Source: Sphingomonas abaci
GTDB taxonomy: Bacteria > Pseudomonadota > Alphaproteobacteria > Sphingomonadales > Sphingomonadaceae
Direction of reading: 5' to 3'
NCBI RefSeq assembly: GCF_014199625.1
Contig: NZ_JACHNY010000007.1
Span: 62,001 to 126,000, forward strand
Length of the DNA: 64,000 bases
In this document: in pieces, positions 18,182 to 26,386 of the stretch
How positions within the stretch are numbered: the stretch's first letter is position 1
Layout: the number at the start of each line of letters is the position of its first letter
Made by a program: the position numbers and the translations under genes
Notes under the pieces: model-generated
What the model was told of the DNA's origin: nothing
Databases searched by the model: none
Seen by the model: only the letters and a program-made list of their open reading frames with translations

Positions 18182-20926
18182 ATGTTCCTGAAGACCAAGC
18201 TGCTGCTGTCCGGCGCGGCGGCCTCCACCCTGTTCGTCGCGCCCCTCGCCCAGGCGCAGGACGCAACGCCCCCCGCCGACCAGGGTGCCGCCGACCAGAG
18301 CGCCACCCAATCGCTGGTCAGCGACATCGTCGTCAACGGCCGTCGCCAGCAGAGCGCGATCGCCGAGGAGAAGGCGGCGGTCGGCGTCGTCGACATCGTC
18401 ACCGTCGGCGACGTCGCGATCCACTCGCAGACCAGCATCGCCGACCTCGCCAAGCAGCTGCCCGGCGTGTCGGTCAGCCGCGACCAGGGCCGCAACCAGA
18501 GCGCGACCGGCGAGGCGCAGTTCGTGACGATCCGCGGCTTCGACGCCAGCTACAATGCCTATACGCTGGACGGGCTGCGCCTGCCGCAGACGGCGGGCAG
18601 CTCGCGCGCGATCTCGCTCAACCTCTTCTCGCCCTTCGCGATCGGCAACATCGTCGTCGACAAGACGCCGGGCGCGAACAGGGATTCGGATTCGATCGCG
18701 GGCATCATCGACCTGCGCACCCCGACCGCCTTCGACTTCGCGCAGCATTTCCTGCGCGCGCGCGTGCTGGCGCAGGGCGCCGAGCAGGCGATCGCGCAGA
18801 AGCAGGAGGGGTTCGGCGGCGCGATCGGCCTGGACACCGCACAGCGTTTCGGCGCGTCGAACCAGTTCGGCCTCTATCTGGCCGGCTATTACGAGGAGCG
18901 CGGCAACACCGCCGAATCGACCGCCGTCCAGAACGACTATCGCACCACCATGGCGGGTGTCGGCACAGCGCGCGCCAATCCGACCGCGTTGTCGGCGGAC
19001 GGCGTGCAGTGGAATTTCTACAACAACAGGATCAAGCGGTACGGCGCGACCGGTTCGCTCGACTATCGCAGCGAGTCCGTAGACCTGTTCGCGCGGGTCA
19101 ACTACGCGACCTATTTCAACACCAACACGATGAATCAGACGGGTCTGCGCAACGAACTGACCAGCGGCCAGACCAACCCCAATCCGGGCGGCGGCCGCTA
19201 CAACGCGGCCGGCGTCTTCACCCCTTATGGCGTCAACCCGGCCAGCTATTTCCGCACCGAGGATATCGAGCAGGAACTGCTGTCCGCGCAGATCGGCGCA
19301 CACGCCCATGCCGGCGCCTTCACCGCCGCCCTGGAGGGCGGCTATGCCGATGGCCGGTTCGACCAGCCGCAGCGGATCGAGGCGGCGTTCCGCGGCATCG
19401 CCTATAATGGCGCGGCCGGGAATACCGGCGTCGCGACCGAGGGGCTGGTCGTCGACCTCAGCGATCCGCGCTCGCCGCGCCCGGTGCTGTCCGCGGGCGC
19501 GCAGGCCTATGTCGGCTCGCTCGACCGACCGAGCCAGCTCTATATCCAGCAGGGCTATGATTACCTGACCGAGCGCAAGACGACGCTGAAGGGCAGCATC
19601 GGCTGGACCGGCACGGGCGTGCTGGCCGCGTTCGAGGTCGGCGGCCTGTACGAGGATTCGCATCGCGACGGGCGCAGTCTGGCCCCCGACGAAACGCGCT
19701 ACCGCTTCAGGACGCCGCTCCAGAACGGCACCGTCGTCGGCCCCACGATCAATCAGTATCTGGGCCAGGTGCTGACCCGCTTCCTGGATTATTATCCGGC
19801 ACGGCCGATCAAGGTGCTGTCACGCGACCAACTCGATGCGCAGCAGAGCCAATATGTGCCCGCGCGCCTCGCCGCCGTGTCGCAGACCACGATCAACAGC
19901 GGACTGCGCGACGGCGACGAGACGCGCAAGACCGCCTATGCGATGGCGAAGCTGCAGACGGGCACGCTGGAGGTGACGCCGGGCCTCCGCTACGAGGCCA
20001 ACGACTTTTCCGGCCGCTTCTATCTCCGCAATGCCGATGGCAGCTACACCTTCGCCACCGCGGGTCGGAAGTACGACCATGTCGACCCCAGCGTGCTGGC
20101 GGCGTGGCGGCCCGACGACCGGATCGTGGTGCGCGGCGCGGTGCGCTCCAGCTATGCGCGTCCCGGTTTCGACCTGATCGCGGGGCCGACCGCGATCTCG
20201 ACCAGCAACGGCCAGACCGTCATCACCCGCCCCAACCCGGACCTGAAGCCGGTCAGCGGCTGGAGCTATGATGCGGGGATCGAATATTATGGCGGCGTCG
20301 GCCGCTACGTGCAGGTCGCGGCCTATTACAAGGATCTGAGCAACTTCATCGTCTCGACCGCCGCGCGCTCGGCGGCGAGCCAGCCGGGGGCGGACAATAT
20401 CGTCTATGTCCAGCCGATCAACGGCGGCAGCGGCAACGCCAAGGGGATCGAGGCGTCGGGCCGCTTCACGCTGGGCGACCTGGTGGGATCGTCGATGCTC
20501 GGCAATGTCGGCGTCGGCGGCAACGTCACCTATCAGCGGACGCGCGCCACGTACCTGGTCTCGACCAGCGACACGCGCACGACCAGCCTGCCCCAGGCGC
20601 CTGACCTGATCTTCAACGCCGAACTTTTCTATGCCAGCGACGTGCTGCGCACCAACCTGTGGTACAACCGCACCGGCCGCTTCCTGGCGACCGTGCAGGA
20701 CTCGCAGCCCGATATCTATGTCCAGGCGGCGGGGGAGCTGAACTTCGGCTTGGCGTTCAAGGTGACGCCGAACCTGGAACTGGGCGGCTCGGTGCGCAAC
20801 CTGCTGAACGAGCACACCTATTGGGCGACCACCGGCGCGGCGAAGACCTATATCTCGCCCGATCGCAATGGCGGCTATCTGAAGACGGGTCGAGTCTTCC
20901 AGTTCAGCCTGACCATGTCGCGCTGA
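18182..20926 (+). CDS. TonB-dependent receptor, Xanthomonas/Caulobacter type
   Basis: The 914-residue outer-membrane receptor has a signal peptide (MFLKTKLLLSGAAAST...APLAQAQ), a TonB-box region (SDIVVNGRRQQSA), a plug with DLAKQLPGVSVSRDQGRNQ, VTIRGFDASYNAYTLDG and VVDKTPGANRDSDSIAGII, and a barrel ending in FQFSLTMSR. This plug style is that of the large receptor family (TonB-Xanth-Caul) often linked to carbohydrate or complex-substrate uptake. Position behind a surface phosphoesterase and a PEP-CTERM protein suggests uptake of a product those proteins release, perhaps phosphate-containing (inference). The Shine-Dalgarno is weak (GAG only). Confidence 0.92.
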   Translation: MFLKTKLLLSGAAASTLFVAPLAQAQDATPPADQGAADQSATQSLVSDIVVNGRRQQSAIAEEKAAVGVVDIVTVGDVAIHSQTSIADLAKQLPGVSVSRDQGRNQSATGEAQFVTIRGFDASYNAYTLDGLRLPQTAGSSRAISLNLFSPFAIGNIVVDKTPGANRDSDSIAGIIDLRTPTAFDFAQHFLRARVLAQGAEQAIAQKQEGFGGAIGLDTAQRFGASNQFGLYLAGYYEERGNTAESTAVQNDYRTTMAGVGTARANPTALSADGVQWNFYNNRIKRYGATGSLDYRSESVDLFARVNYATYFNTNTMNQTGLRNELTSGQTNPNPGGGRYNAAGVFTPYGVNPASYFRTEDIEQELLSAQIGAHAHAGAFTAALEGGYADGRFDQPQRIEAAFRGIAYNGAAGNTGVATEGLVVDLSDPRSPRPVLSAGAQAYVGSLDRPSQLYIQQGYDYLTERKTTLKGSIGWTGTGVLAAFEVGGLYEDSHRDGRSLAPDETRYRFRTPLQNGTVVGPTINQYLGQVLTRFLDYYPARPIKVLSRDQLDAQQSQYVPARLAAVSQTTINSGLRDGDETRKTAYAMAKLQTGTLEVTPGLRYEANDFSGRFYLRNADGSYTFATAGRKYDHVDPSVLAAWRPDDRIVVRGAVRSSYARPGFDLIAGPTAISTSNGQTVITRPNPDLKPVSGWSYDAGIEYYGGVGRYVQVAAYYKDLSNFIVSTAARSAASQPGADNIVYVQPINGGSGNAKGIEASGRFTLGDLVGSSMLGNVGVGGNVTYQRTRATYLVSTSDTRTTSLPQAPDLIFNAELFYASDVLRTNLWYNRTGRFLATVQDSQPDIYVQAAGELNFGLAFKVTPNLELGGSVRNLLNEHTYWATTGAAKTYISPDRNGGYLKTGRVFQFSLTMSR

Positions 20927-20933
20927 GCGTCGC

Positions 20934-20959
20934 GGGGGCCGGGCAGCGTCCCGGCTCCC
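20934..20959. terminator. Convergent-gap hairpin, terminator-like
   Basis: GGGGGCCGGG pairs with CCCGGCTCCC (10 bp, one G-T) around a 6-base loop. It sits 8 bp after the TonB receptor stop and 27 bp before the convergent ccmB stop, so it could serve both genes. There is no T-run on either side. Confidence 0.5.
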
Positions 20960-20986
20960 CTCCCGCCGGCCACCCTGTGGATACGA

Positions 20987-21628
20987 TCAGTCCATCCCGG
21001 CGCGGATCGCCGCGCCTGCCACGAACGGACTGCCGGCGACGAGCAACAGGCTGGTCGCGGCGAGCAGCTTGAACGCCCCCACTCCCCCGCCCGCCAGTGC
21101 GCCCGCGCCGAAGATCAGCAGCGGCACCGCCAGGGGCAGCATCAGCAGCCCCGCCAGCGCACCCGCGCCGCGGAAACCGGCGGTCAACGCCGCCACCGCC
21201 ACCGCCAGCGCGGCGAGCGCCGGCGTGCCGATCAGCAAGCCCAGCTCCACCCGCCACAGCAGCGCGCCCGGCAGGCCGAGCAACCCCGCGGCCGCCACCG
21301 CCGCCGCCATCAGCGGCGGCGCGAAGCAGAGCCAGTGCGCCACCGTCCGCCCGGCGGCGACCAACGCCATCGACAGGCCGCGCGTCGCGAGCTGGTCGAA
21401 CACGCCCTGTTCCAGGTCCGGCGCAACCAGCCGCTCGACCGGCAGGAGCGCCGCGAGCAGGGCCGCCGCCCAGATCACCCCGCCGCCGATCCGCGCCAGC
21501 AGGGCCGCATCCGGCCCGATCGCGAAGGGAAACAGCGTCGCCACCAGCAGGAAGAAGATGACGACCAAGGTCGCGCCGCCGCCCGCATAGCCGCGGCGCA
21601 CGTCGCGGGCGACCAGCGCGATCAACAT
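20987..21628 (-). CDS. ccmB: Heme exporter permease CcmB
   Basis: Membrane subunit of the CcmAB ABC transporter, which powers release of holo-CcmE from CcmC during cytochrome c maturation. The 213-residue protein has about six membrane segments, for example GGGATLVVIFFLLVATLFPFA split over helices 1-2 and LAGLLMLPLAVPLLIFGAGA near the end. The loop DLEQGVFDQL is the CcmB family signature. Its start overlaps ccmA by 7 bases. The hydrophilic ends are short and length matches the family (about 215-220). The partner genes ccmC, ccmE and ccmF-H are not in the window. Confidence 0.92.
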   Translation of the reverse strand: MLIALVARDVRRGYAGGGATLVVIFFLLVATLFPFAIGPDAALLARIGGGVIWAAALLAALLPVERLVAPDLEQGVFDQLATRGLSMALVAAGRTVAHWLCFAPPLMAAAVAAAGLLGLPGALLWRVELGLLIGTPALAALAVAVAALTAGFRGAGALAGLLMLPLAVPLLIFGAGALAGGGVGAFKLLAATSLLLVAGSPFVAGAAIRAGMD

Positions 21629-22224
21629 GACGCCGCCGCCGGCCCCCGGAGCGTCACGGCCTGCGCGTCCGGCAGCGCCAGCGGCACATGCGTCGCGATC
21701 AGCACCGCGCCGCCCCCGGACCGATGCGCGGCGACCAGCGCCTCCAGCCGCGCGACCGCCGCCACGTCCAGCCCGTTGGCCGGTTCGTCGAGCAGCCAAA
21801 GCGCCGCGCCGCTCGCCACCACCCGCGCCAGCGCGGCGCGGCGGCGTTGCCCGGTGGACAGCATCGTCACCGGCACGTCGCCGAGCACCGCCAGGTCGAC
21901 CGCGGCCAGCGCCGCCGCCACCCGGTCGCGCGCCGCGTCGCGCGCGCCGTCCAGCCGCGCCCAGAACAGCAGCGCCCGGCCGAGCGACAGGTCGGCATCG
22001 AGCGCCGCCGCCTCGCCCAGCAGGCTGCGCGACGGTGCGACGACCCGTCCCGCCACCGGGGCCAGCAGCCCGGCGCACAGCCGCAACAGGCTCGACTTGC
22101 CGACGCCGTTGGGACCCGTCACCACCGCGGCTTCGCCCGCCGCCAGCCGCAGGTCGAACCCTTCGAACAGCAATCGCCCGCCCCGCATGCAGGCGACGCC
22201 GTCCAGCGTCAGCGGCGCGCTCAA
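21622..22224 (-). CDS. ccmA: Heme exporter ATP-binding protein CcmA
   Basis: ATPase of the CcmAB system of cytochrome c maturation, 200 residues. Walker A is GPNGVGKSS (37-45), the ABC signature is LSTGQRRR, and Walker B is LWLLDEPANGLD; the switch His lies in IATHVPL. The short length and the LSTGQ signature are typical of CcmA. It overlaps ccmB by 7 bases and, at its start, the stop of the upstream zincin gene by 4 bases (ATGA), so all three are probably translated from one message. It feeds cytochromes such as the anchored cytochrome c at 29462-30166. Confidence 0.93.
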   Translation of the reverse strand: MSAPLTLDGVACMRGGRLLFEGFDLRLAAGEAAVVTGPNGVGKSSLLRLCAGLLAPVAGRVVAPSRSLLGEAAALDADLSLGRALLFWARLDGARDAARDRVAAALAAVDLAVLGDVPVTMLSTGQRRRAALARVVASGAALWLLDEPANGLDVAAVARLEALVAAHRSGGGAVLIATHVPLALPDAQAVTLRGPAAASC

Positions 22225-22655
22225 TCCTCCACCGAGTCTTCCAGCGCGTGCATGTCCGCGTCCGACAGGCCGAAATGATGGCCGATCTCATGCACGGTGA
22301 CATGGGCGACCAGATCGTCCAGCCGCACGCCGGTTTCGATCCACTCCTCCAGGATCGCCCGGCGATAGAGATGGATGCGATCCGGCATCGCGCCCGAATC
22401 CATCGCCGACTTCTCGCCCACGGGGCGGCCGTTATAGAGACCGGTCAGCTCGAACGGATCATCCAGCCCCAGCGCGGCCAGTGTCTCGTCGTCGGCGAAA
22501 TCCTCGACCAGCAGCACGACATCGCCCAGATGCGCGGCGAAAGCGGGCGGCAGCCGGTCGATCGTCGCGCGCGCGACCGACTCGATCCAGGCCGCGTCGG
22601 GCGCTTCCGCGAAGTTCGGGCGGGCGGGGTCTTGCCGATCCATGTCGACCGCCAT
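22221..22655 (-). CDS. Small zincin-like metallopeptidase
   Basis: This 144-residue cytosolic protein of the minimal zincin ('metallopeptidase family protein') group has the zinc motif [14 protein letters not shown] near its C-terminus (HExxH with an extra His and Asp), followed by an acidic tail. No signal peptide or pro-region is seen. Its physiological substrate is unknown in the family. ATG 22655 and ATG 22643 (MDRQD) are both possible starts. It precedes ccmA with a 4-base overlap and is divergent from the pterin dehydratase gene (about 40 bp). Confidence 0.87.
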   Translation of the reverse strand: MAVDMDRQDPARPNFAEAPDAAWIESVARATIDRLPPAFAAHLGDVVLLVEDFADDETLAALGLDDPFELTGLYNGRPVGEKSAMDSGAMPDRIHLYRRAILEEWIETGVRLDDLVAHVTVHEIGHHFGLSDADMHALEDSVED

Positions 22656-22695
22656 ACTCGCAGGCGACCGGAACGGGCAATACGGGGAGCGGATG

Positions 22696-22989
22696 ATGGT
22701 CGAGGCACTGAGCGAAGTGGAACGGGCGGAAGCGCTCGACGGCCTGCCCGAATGGGATCATGACGAGGCGCGCGACGCGATCACCCGGACCATCGTCTTC
22801 GCCGATTTCATTGAGGCGTTCGGCTTCATGACGCAGGTGGCGCTGATCGCCGAGCGGATGAACCATCATCCCGAATGGTCCAACGTCTACAACCGCGTTG
22901 ACATCCTGCTCACCACCCATGACGCGGGCGGCCTGTCGCCGCGCGACATCGACATGGCCCAGGCGATCGACGCGATCGTCGAGGAGTAA
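22696..22989 (+). CDS. phhB: Pterin-4a-carbinolamine dehydratase
   Basis: Regenerates the tetrahydropterin cofactor after aromatic amino acid hydroxylation by dehydrating 4a-hydroxytetrahydropterin. Most of the 97 residues belong to the family: the active-site motif [20 protein letters not shown] carries the two catalytic histidines, followed by [16 protein letters not shown]. The start at 22696 is chosen because GGGGAG lies 6 bases before it; the open frame begins at 22642 but those residues are unlike the family. No phenylalanine hydroxylase is in the window, and in many bacteria the protein may serve other pterin enzymes. Confidence 0.93.
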   Translation: MVEALSEVERAEALDGLPEWDHDEARDAITRTIVFADFIEAFGFMTQVALIAERMNHHPEWSNVYNRVDILLTTHDAGGLSPRDIDMAQAIDAIVEE

Positions 22990-23030
22990 TGTAAACCCTC
23001 CGCCGGGAATCGTCGCAATCTTCCTCCTAC

Positions 23031-23118
23031 CACCCCGGCGCAGGCCGGGGTCCAGTTGGAGGACGCTGGTAAGCGGCTATCATCGCTGCGTCACTGGACC
23101 CCGGCCTTCGCCGGGGTG
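23031..23118. repeat. Inverted pair of CCCCGG repeats (BIME/REPIN-like), copy A
   Basis: A 26-base unit (CACCCCGGCGCAGGCCGGGG plus TCCAGT) at 23031-23056 is repeated in inverted orientation at 23093-23118, with 25 of 26 bases matching and 36 bases between. Each unit is itself a palindrome. It lies in the convergent gap between phhB and serA. No gene is seen in that gap (22990-23181). Confidence 0.8.
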
Positions 23119-23181
23119 GAGCGTGATGGAGAGGGCAGCCAACCATTGGCGACGATTCCCCGGCGGGGAAGCGTCAGGCGA

Positions 23182-24759
23182 TCAGAACGACAGGCCCATG
23201 GCGGTCTTCACGCCCGGCAGCGCCTTGACCTTGCCGAGCAGTTCGACGGTCACCGGCTCGTCGACCGACAGCAGCAGCACCGCCTCGCCGCCCGCCGAGC
23301 GGCGGCCGAGATGGAAGGTGCCGATATTGACGCCCGCCTCGCCCAAGGTGGTGCCGAGCCGGCCGATGAAACCCGGCGCGTCCTCGTTGACGACATAGAG
23401 CATCGAGCCGACCAGGTCGGCCTCGACCTTGATGCCGAACAGCTCGACCAGGCGCGGCGCCTGGTCGCCGAACAGCGTGCCGGCCACCGAGCGCTCGCCA
23501 TCGGCGGTGCGCACCGCGACGCGGACCAGCGTGTGATAGTCGCCCTCGCGCTCCGAGCGGATCTCGCGCACCTCGATGCCGCGGTCGCGGGCGAGGAGCG
23601 GCGCGTTCACCATGTTGACGGTCGCGGTCTGCGTGCCCAGGAAGCCGGCGAGCACCGCGCTGGTGATCGGCTTCTGGTTCAGCTCGGCCGCCGCGCCCTC
23701 GACATGCACCGAGATGCGGTCGATCGCGCCGGTCGACAGCTGGCCGACCAGCGCGCCCAGCTTCTCCGCCAGCGCCATGTACGGCTTCAGCTTGGGCGCT
23801 TCCTCGGCCGACAGGCTGGGCATGTTGAGCGCGTTGGTGACGCCGCCCGACACCAGGAAATCGGCCATCTGCTCGGCGACCTGGATCGCGACATTGACCT
23901 GCGCCTCGGTGGTCGACGCGCCCAAATGCGGGGTGGAGATGAAGTTGGGCGTCCCGAACAGCGGCGATTCCTTCGCCGGCTCGGTCACGAACACGTCGAG
24001 CGCCGCGCCCGCGACATGGCCCGAATCGAGCGCCGCCTTCAACGCCGCCTCGTCGATCAGGCCGCCGCGCGCGCAGTTGATGATGCGCACGCCCTTCTTG
24101 GTCTTCGCAATGTTCTCCGCCGACAGGATGTTGCGCGTCTGGTCGGTCAGCGGCGTGTGCAGCGTGATGAAGTCGGCGCGCGCCAGCAGCTCGTCCAGCG
24201 TCACCTTCTCCACGCCCATCTCCAGCGCGCGCTCGGGCGTCAGGAAGGGATCGAAGGCGACGACCTTCATCTTCAGCCCGCGAGCGCGGTCGGCGACGAT
24301 CGAGCCGATATTGCCCGCGCCGATCAGGCCCAGCGTCTTCGACGTCAGCTCGACGCCCATGAAGCGGTTCTTCTCCCACTTGCCGGCCTGGGTCGAAGCG
24401 TCGGCCTCGGGCAGCTGGCGGGCGAGCGCGAACATCAGCGCGATGGCGTGTTCGGCGGTGGTGATCGAGTTGCCGAACGGGGTGTTCATCACCACCACGC
24501 CCCGGGCGCTGGCGGCGGGGATGTCGACATTGTCGACGCCAATGCCGGCGCGGCCGACGACCTTCAGCTTGGTCGCGTGCTCCAGGATCTCCTTGGTCAC
24601 CTTGGTCGAGCTGCGGATCGCCAGGCCGTCATAGTCGCCGATGATCGCCATCAGCTCGGCCGGGGTCTTGCCGGTGATCTCGTCCACCTCGACGCCACGC
24701 TCGCGGAAAATCTGCGCGGCCTTCGGGTCCATCTTGTCGGAAATGAGAACTTTGACCAT
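23182..24759 (-). CDS. serA: D-3-phosphoglycerate dehydrogenase
   Basis: First step of serine synthesis: oxidises 3-phosphoglycerate to 3-phosphohydroxypyruvate with NAD. The 525-residue long-form enzyme has the substrate domain (1-100, DGLAIRSSTKVT), the NAD fold with GLIGAGNIGSIVADRARGL, the catalytic Arg region NCARGGLIDE and the catalytic His in STPHLGAST, an intervening ASB domain (about 320-450), and a C-terminal ACT domain (NEDAPGFIGRLGTTLGEAGV) that normally senses serine. serC lies upstream on the same strand, separated by an inverted repeat pair. Confidence 0.97.
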   Translation of the reverse strand: MVKVLISDKMDPKAAQIFRERGVEVDEITGKTPAELMAIIGDYDGLAIRSSTKVTKEILEHATKLKVVGRAGIGVDNVDIPAASARGVVVMNTPFGNSITTAEHAIALMFALARQLPEADASTQAGKWEKNRFMGVELTSKTLGLIGAGNIGSIVADRARGLKMKVVAFDPFLTPERALEMGVEKVTLDELLARADFITLHTPLTDQTRNILSAENIAKTKKGVRIINCARGGLIDEAALKAALDSGHVAGAALDVFVTEPAKESPLFGTPNFISTPHLGASTTEAQVNVAIQVAEQMADFLVSGGVTNALNMPSLSAEEAPKLKPYMALAEKLGALVGQLSTGAIDRISVHVEGAAAELNQKPITSAVLAGFLGTQTATVNMVNAPLLARDRGIEVREIRSEREGDYHTLVRVAVRTADGERSVAGTLFGDQAPRLVELFGIKVEADLVGSMLYVVNEDAPGFIGRLGTTLGEAGVNIGTFHLGRRSAGGEAVLLLSVDEPVTVELLGKVKALPGVKTAMGLSF

Positions 24760-24775
24760 GATTCGCTACTCCGTT

Positions 24776-24872
24776 CCCCGGCGAAGGCCGGGGCCCAGTT
24801 GGGAAGGTTGAAGTCGCAGCGTGCGACGCTTCGTCACGCACTGCCGGAACTGGACCCCGGCCTCCGCCGGGG
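24776..24872. repeat. Inverted pair of CCCCGG repeats between serC and serA
   Basis: CCCCGGCGAAGGCCGGGG plus CCCAGTT (24776-24800) faces an inverted unit AACTGGA plus CCCCGGCCTCCGCCGGGG (24848-24872), separated by 47 bases. Because serC and serA are on the same strand, the element would be transcribed in a serC-serA message and form two hairpins or one large cruciform-like stem, which may affect relative expression. Confidence 0.8.
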
Positions 24873-24883
24873 TGGATGGTGGT

Positions 24884-26038
24884 TCAGCCCGCCTTGGCGG
24901 TCGCGTAGGCCCAGTCGAGCCAGGGCCCGAGCGCCTCGAGATCGGCGGTGTCGACGGTCGCGCCGCACCAGATGCGCAGGCCGGCCGGAGCATCGCGATA
25001 GCCGGCGACATCGTATGCCGCGCCTTCCTTCTCGAGCAGCCCCGCCATCTTCTTGATGAACGCCTCGTCCGCGCCCTCGACGGTCAGGCAGACGCTGGTC
25101 TTCGACCGGGTCGCCGGATCGGCCGCGAGATGGCTCAGCCAGTCGCGCGCCTCGACGATCCGGTCGAGCGCGGCGGCATTGGCGTCGGAGCGCGCGATCA
25201 ATCCGCCCTCGCCCAGACCCTTGGCCCATTCCAGCGCGAAGATCGCGTCCTCCACCGCCAGCATCGACGGCGTGTTGATCGTCTCGCCCTTGAACACGCC
25301 CTCGGCCAGCTTGCCCTTGGACACCAGGCGGAACACCTTGGGCAGCGGCCAGGCCGGAGTATAGCTCTCCAGCCGCTCCACCGCCCGCGGGCCCAGGATC
25401 AGCACGCCATGCGCGCCCTCGCCGCCCAGCACCTTCTGCCACGAGAAGGTGGCGACATCGATCTTGGTCCAGTCGATGTCATAGGCGAACACGCCCGAGG
25501 TCGCGTCGGCGAAGGACAGACCCTCGCGGTCCGCCGGAATGAAGTCGGCGTTCGGCACGCGCACGCCGCTGGTGGTGCCGTTCCAGGTGAACAGCACGTC
25601 GGTCGACCAGTCGATCTGGGTCAGGTCGGGAAGCTGGCCGTAATCGGCGCGGATCACGGTGGGGTCGATCTTGAGCTGCTTGACGGCATCCGTCACCCAA
25701 CCCTCGCCGAAGCTTTCCCAGGCGAGCGCGGTGACGCCGCGCGCGCCCAGCATCGTCCACATCGCCATTTCGAACGCGCCCGTGTCCGAACCGGGGACGA
25801 TGCCGATGCGATGCGTGTCGGGGAGCTTCAGCACGTCGCGCATCAGGTCGATGCAATATTGCAGCCGCTGCTTGCCGAGCTTCGAGCGGTGCGAACGGCC
25901 GAGGCTGTCCGTCGCGAGCTTGGCGGCATCCCAGCCGGGCGGCTTGGCGCAGGGACCGGAGCTGAAAAAGGGGCGGGCCGGCGTGGTGCCGGGCTTCGCG
26001 GGCGCAAGAGTGGCGTCGGCGGCAATCGTATCAGTCAT
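24884..26038 (-). CDS. serC: Phosphoserine aminotransferase
   Basis: PLP enzyme that converts 3-phosphohydroxypyruvate and glutamate to phosphoserine in serine synthesis. The 384-residue product shows [13 protein letters not shown] at the start and the PLP-lysine region [16 protein letters not shown], with [13 protein letters not shown] further on. This form, opening with the SSGPCAKPP block, is the alphaproteobacterial/archaeal SerC subtype rather than the E. coli one. The start at 26038 has AGGAGA about 7 bases upstream; the Shine-Dalgarno lies inside a stem-loop. serA follows on the same strand. Confidence 0.95.
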   Translation of the reverse strand: MTDTIAADATLAPAKPGTTPARPFFSSGPCAKPPGWDAAKLATDSLGRSHRSKLGKQRLQYCIDLMRDVLKLPDTHRIGIVPGSDTGAFEMAMWTMLGARGVTALAWESFGEGWVTDAVKQLKIDPTVIRADYGQLPDLTQIDWSTDVLFTWNGTTSGVRVPNADFIPADREGLSFADATSGVFAYDIDWTKIDVATFSWQKVLGGEGAHGVLILGPRAVERLESYTPAWPLPKVFRLVSKGKLAEGVFKGETINTPSMLAVEDAIFALEWAKGLGEGGLIARSDANAAALDRIVEARDWLSHLAADPATRSKTSVCLTVEGADEAFIKKMAGLLEKEGAAYDVAGYRDAPAGLRIWCGATVDTADLEALGPWLDWAYATAKAG

Positions 26039-26043
26039 ATAGA

Positions 26044-26098
26044 CTCTCCTCACAGAGAGCACGCGCGGCGTTGGGACCGCGTGGCCCGTCGACGGCCC
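26044..26098 (-). promoter_or_regulatory. Stem-loop-rich serC leader, candidate cis-regulatory RNA
   Basis: In the 60 bases before serC three small hairpins follow one another: CTCTC/GAGAG (26044-26059), which takes in part of the AGGAG ribosome site; CACGCG/CGCGTG (26060-26083); and GGCC/GGCC around CGTCGAC (26083-26097). A 'serC' RNA motif has been described computationally upstream of alphaproteobacterial serC genes. Whether this leader matches its consensus needs a covariance search. Confidence 0.45.
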
Positions 26099-26223
26099 TA
26101 GGCGAAAGCACGGCGCTTGCCAACCTGGATTTGGTTCGGTTGGACGATTAGGGCGCGCGAGTGGCGGCGGGATGCGGCAGGGTGACGTCAATAACCAGGG
26201 CAAGCCCTCGCGAAGCCTTCACG

Positions 26224-26355
26224 CCTCCCCTTGCGGGGGAAGTGGCAACCGCAGGCTGACGGAGGGGTGACACCGGTGGCGATGACGTCCACCATCACGA
26301 CCCACGATATCCCTCCACCATCCTTGGGGTGGTGCCGCTTCCCTTGCAGGGGAGG
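26224..26355. repeat. Inverted repeat pair, CCTCCCCTTGC type
   Basis: CCTCCCCTTGCGGGGGAAGTGGCA (26224-26247) is matched by the inverted unit TGCCGCTTCCCTTGCAGGGGAGG (26333-26355). It differs in sequence from the CCCCGG family. The spacer of about 85 bases contains a smaller CCACCA/TGGTG inverted repeat. Such elements resemble the paired palindromes mobilised by REP-associated transposases, but no transposase gene is in the window. Confidence 0.65.
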
Positions 26356-26374
26356 ACTTCGAGACGAATCGCAC

Positions 26375-26379
26375 GGGAG
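26375..26379 (+). promoter_or_regulatory. Ribosome binding site deciding a TTG start
   Basis: GGGAG lies 7 bases before TTG 26387-26389, which opens a lipoprotein signal peptide. The ATG at 26231 would lie inside the intergenic repeat and add 52 implausible residues. Confidence 0.65.
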
Positions 26380-26386
26380 AATCAGT

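Larger units (their letters stand above)
26039..26386. other. 348-bp divergent gap serC / extensin-like gene
   Basis: No gene is seen. The left part is the serC leader with its hairpins. The right part holds an inverted repeat pair (26224-26355) and the ribosome site of the extensin-like gene. Promoters for both divergent genes must lie here, but I cannot point to clear -35/-10 hexamers. Confidence 0.6.

Noticed and set aside
17009..19663. 884-residue minus-strand open frame opposite the PEP-CTERM and TonB genes
   Set aside because: No recognisable fold; the opposite strand encodes clear signal peptides, plug motifs and the PEP sorting tag.
23056..25056. 666-residue plus-strand frame opposite serA
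   Set aside because: Arg/Gln/Ala-rich shadow crossing the intergenic repeats.
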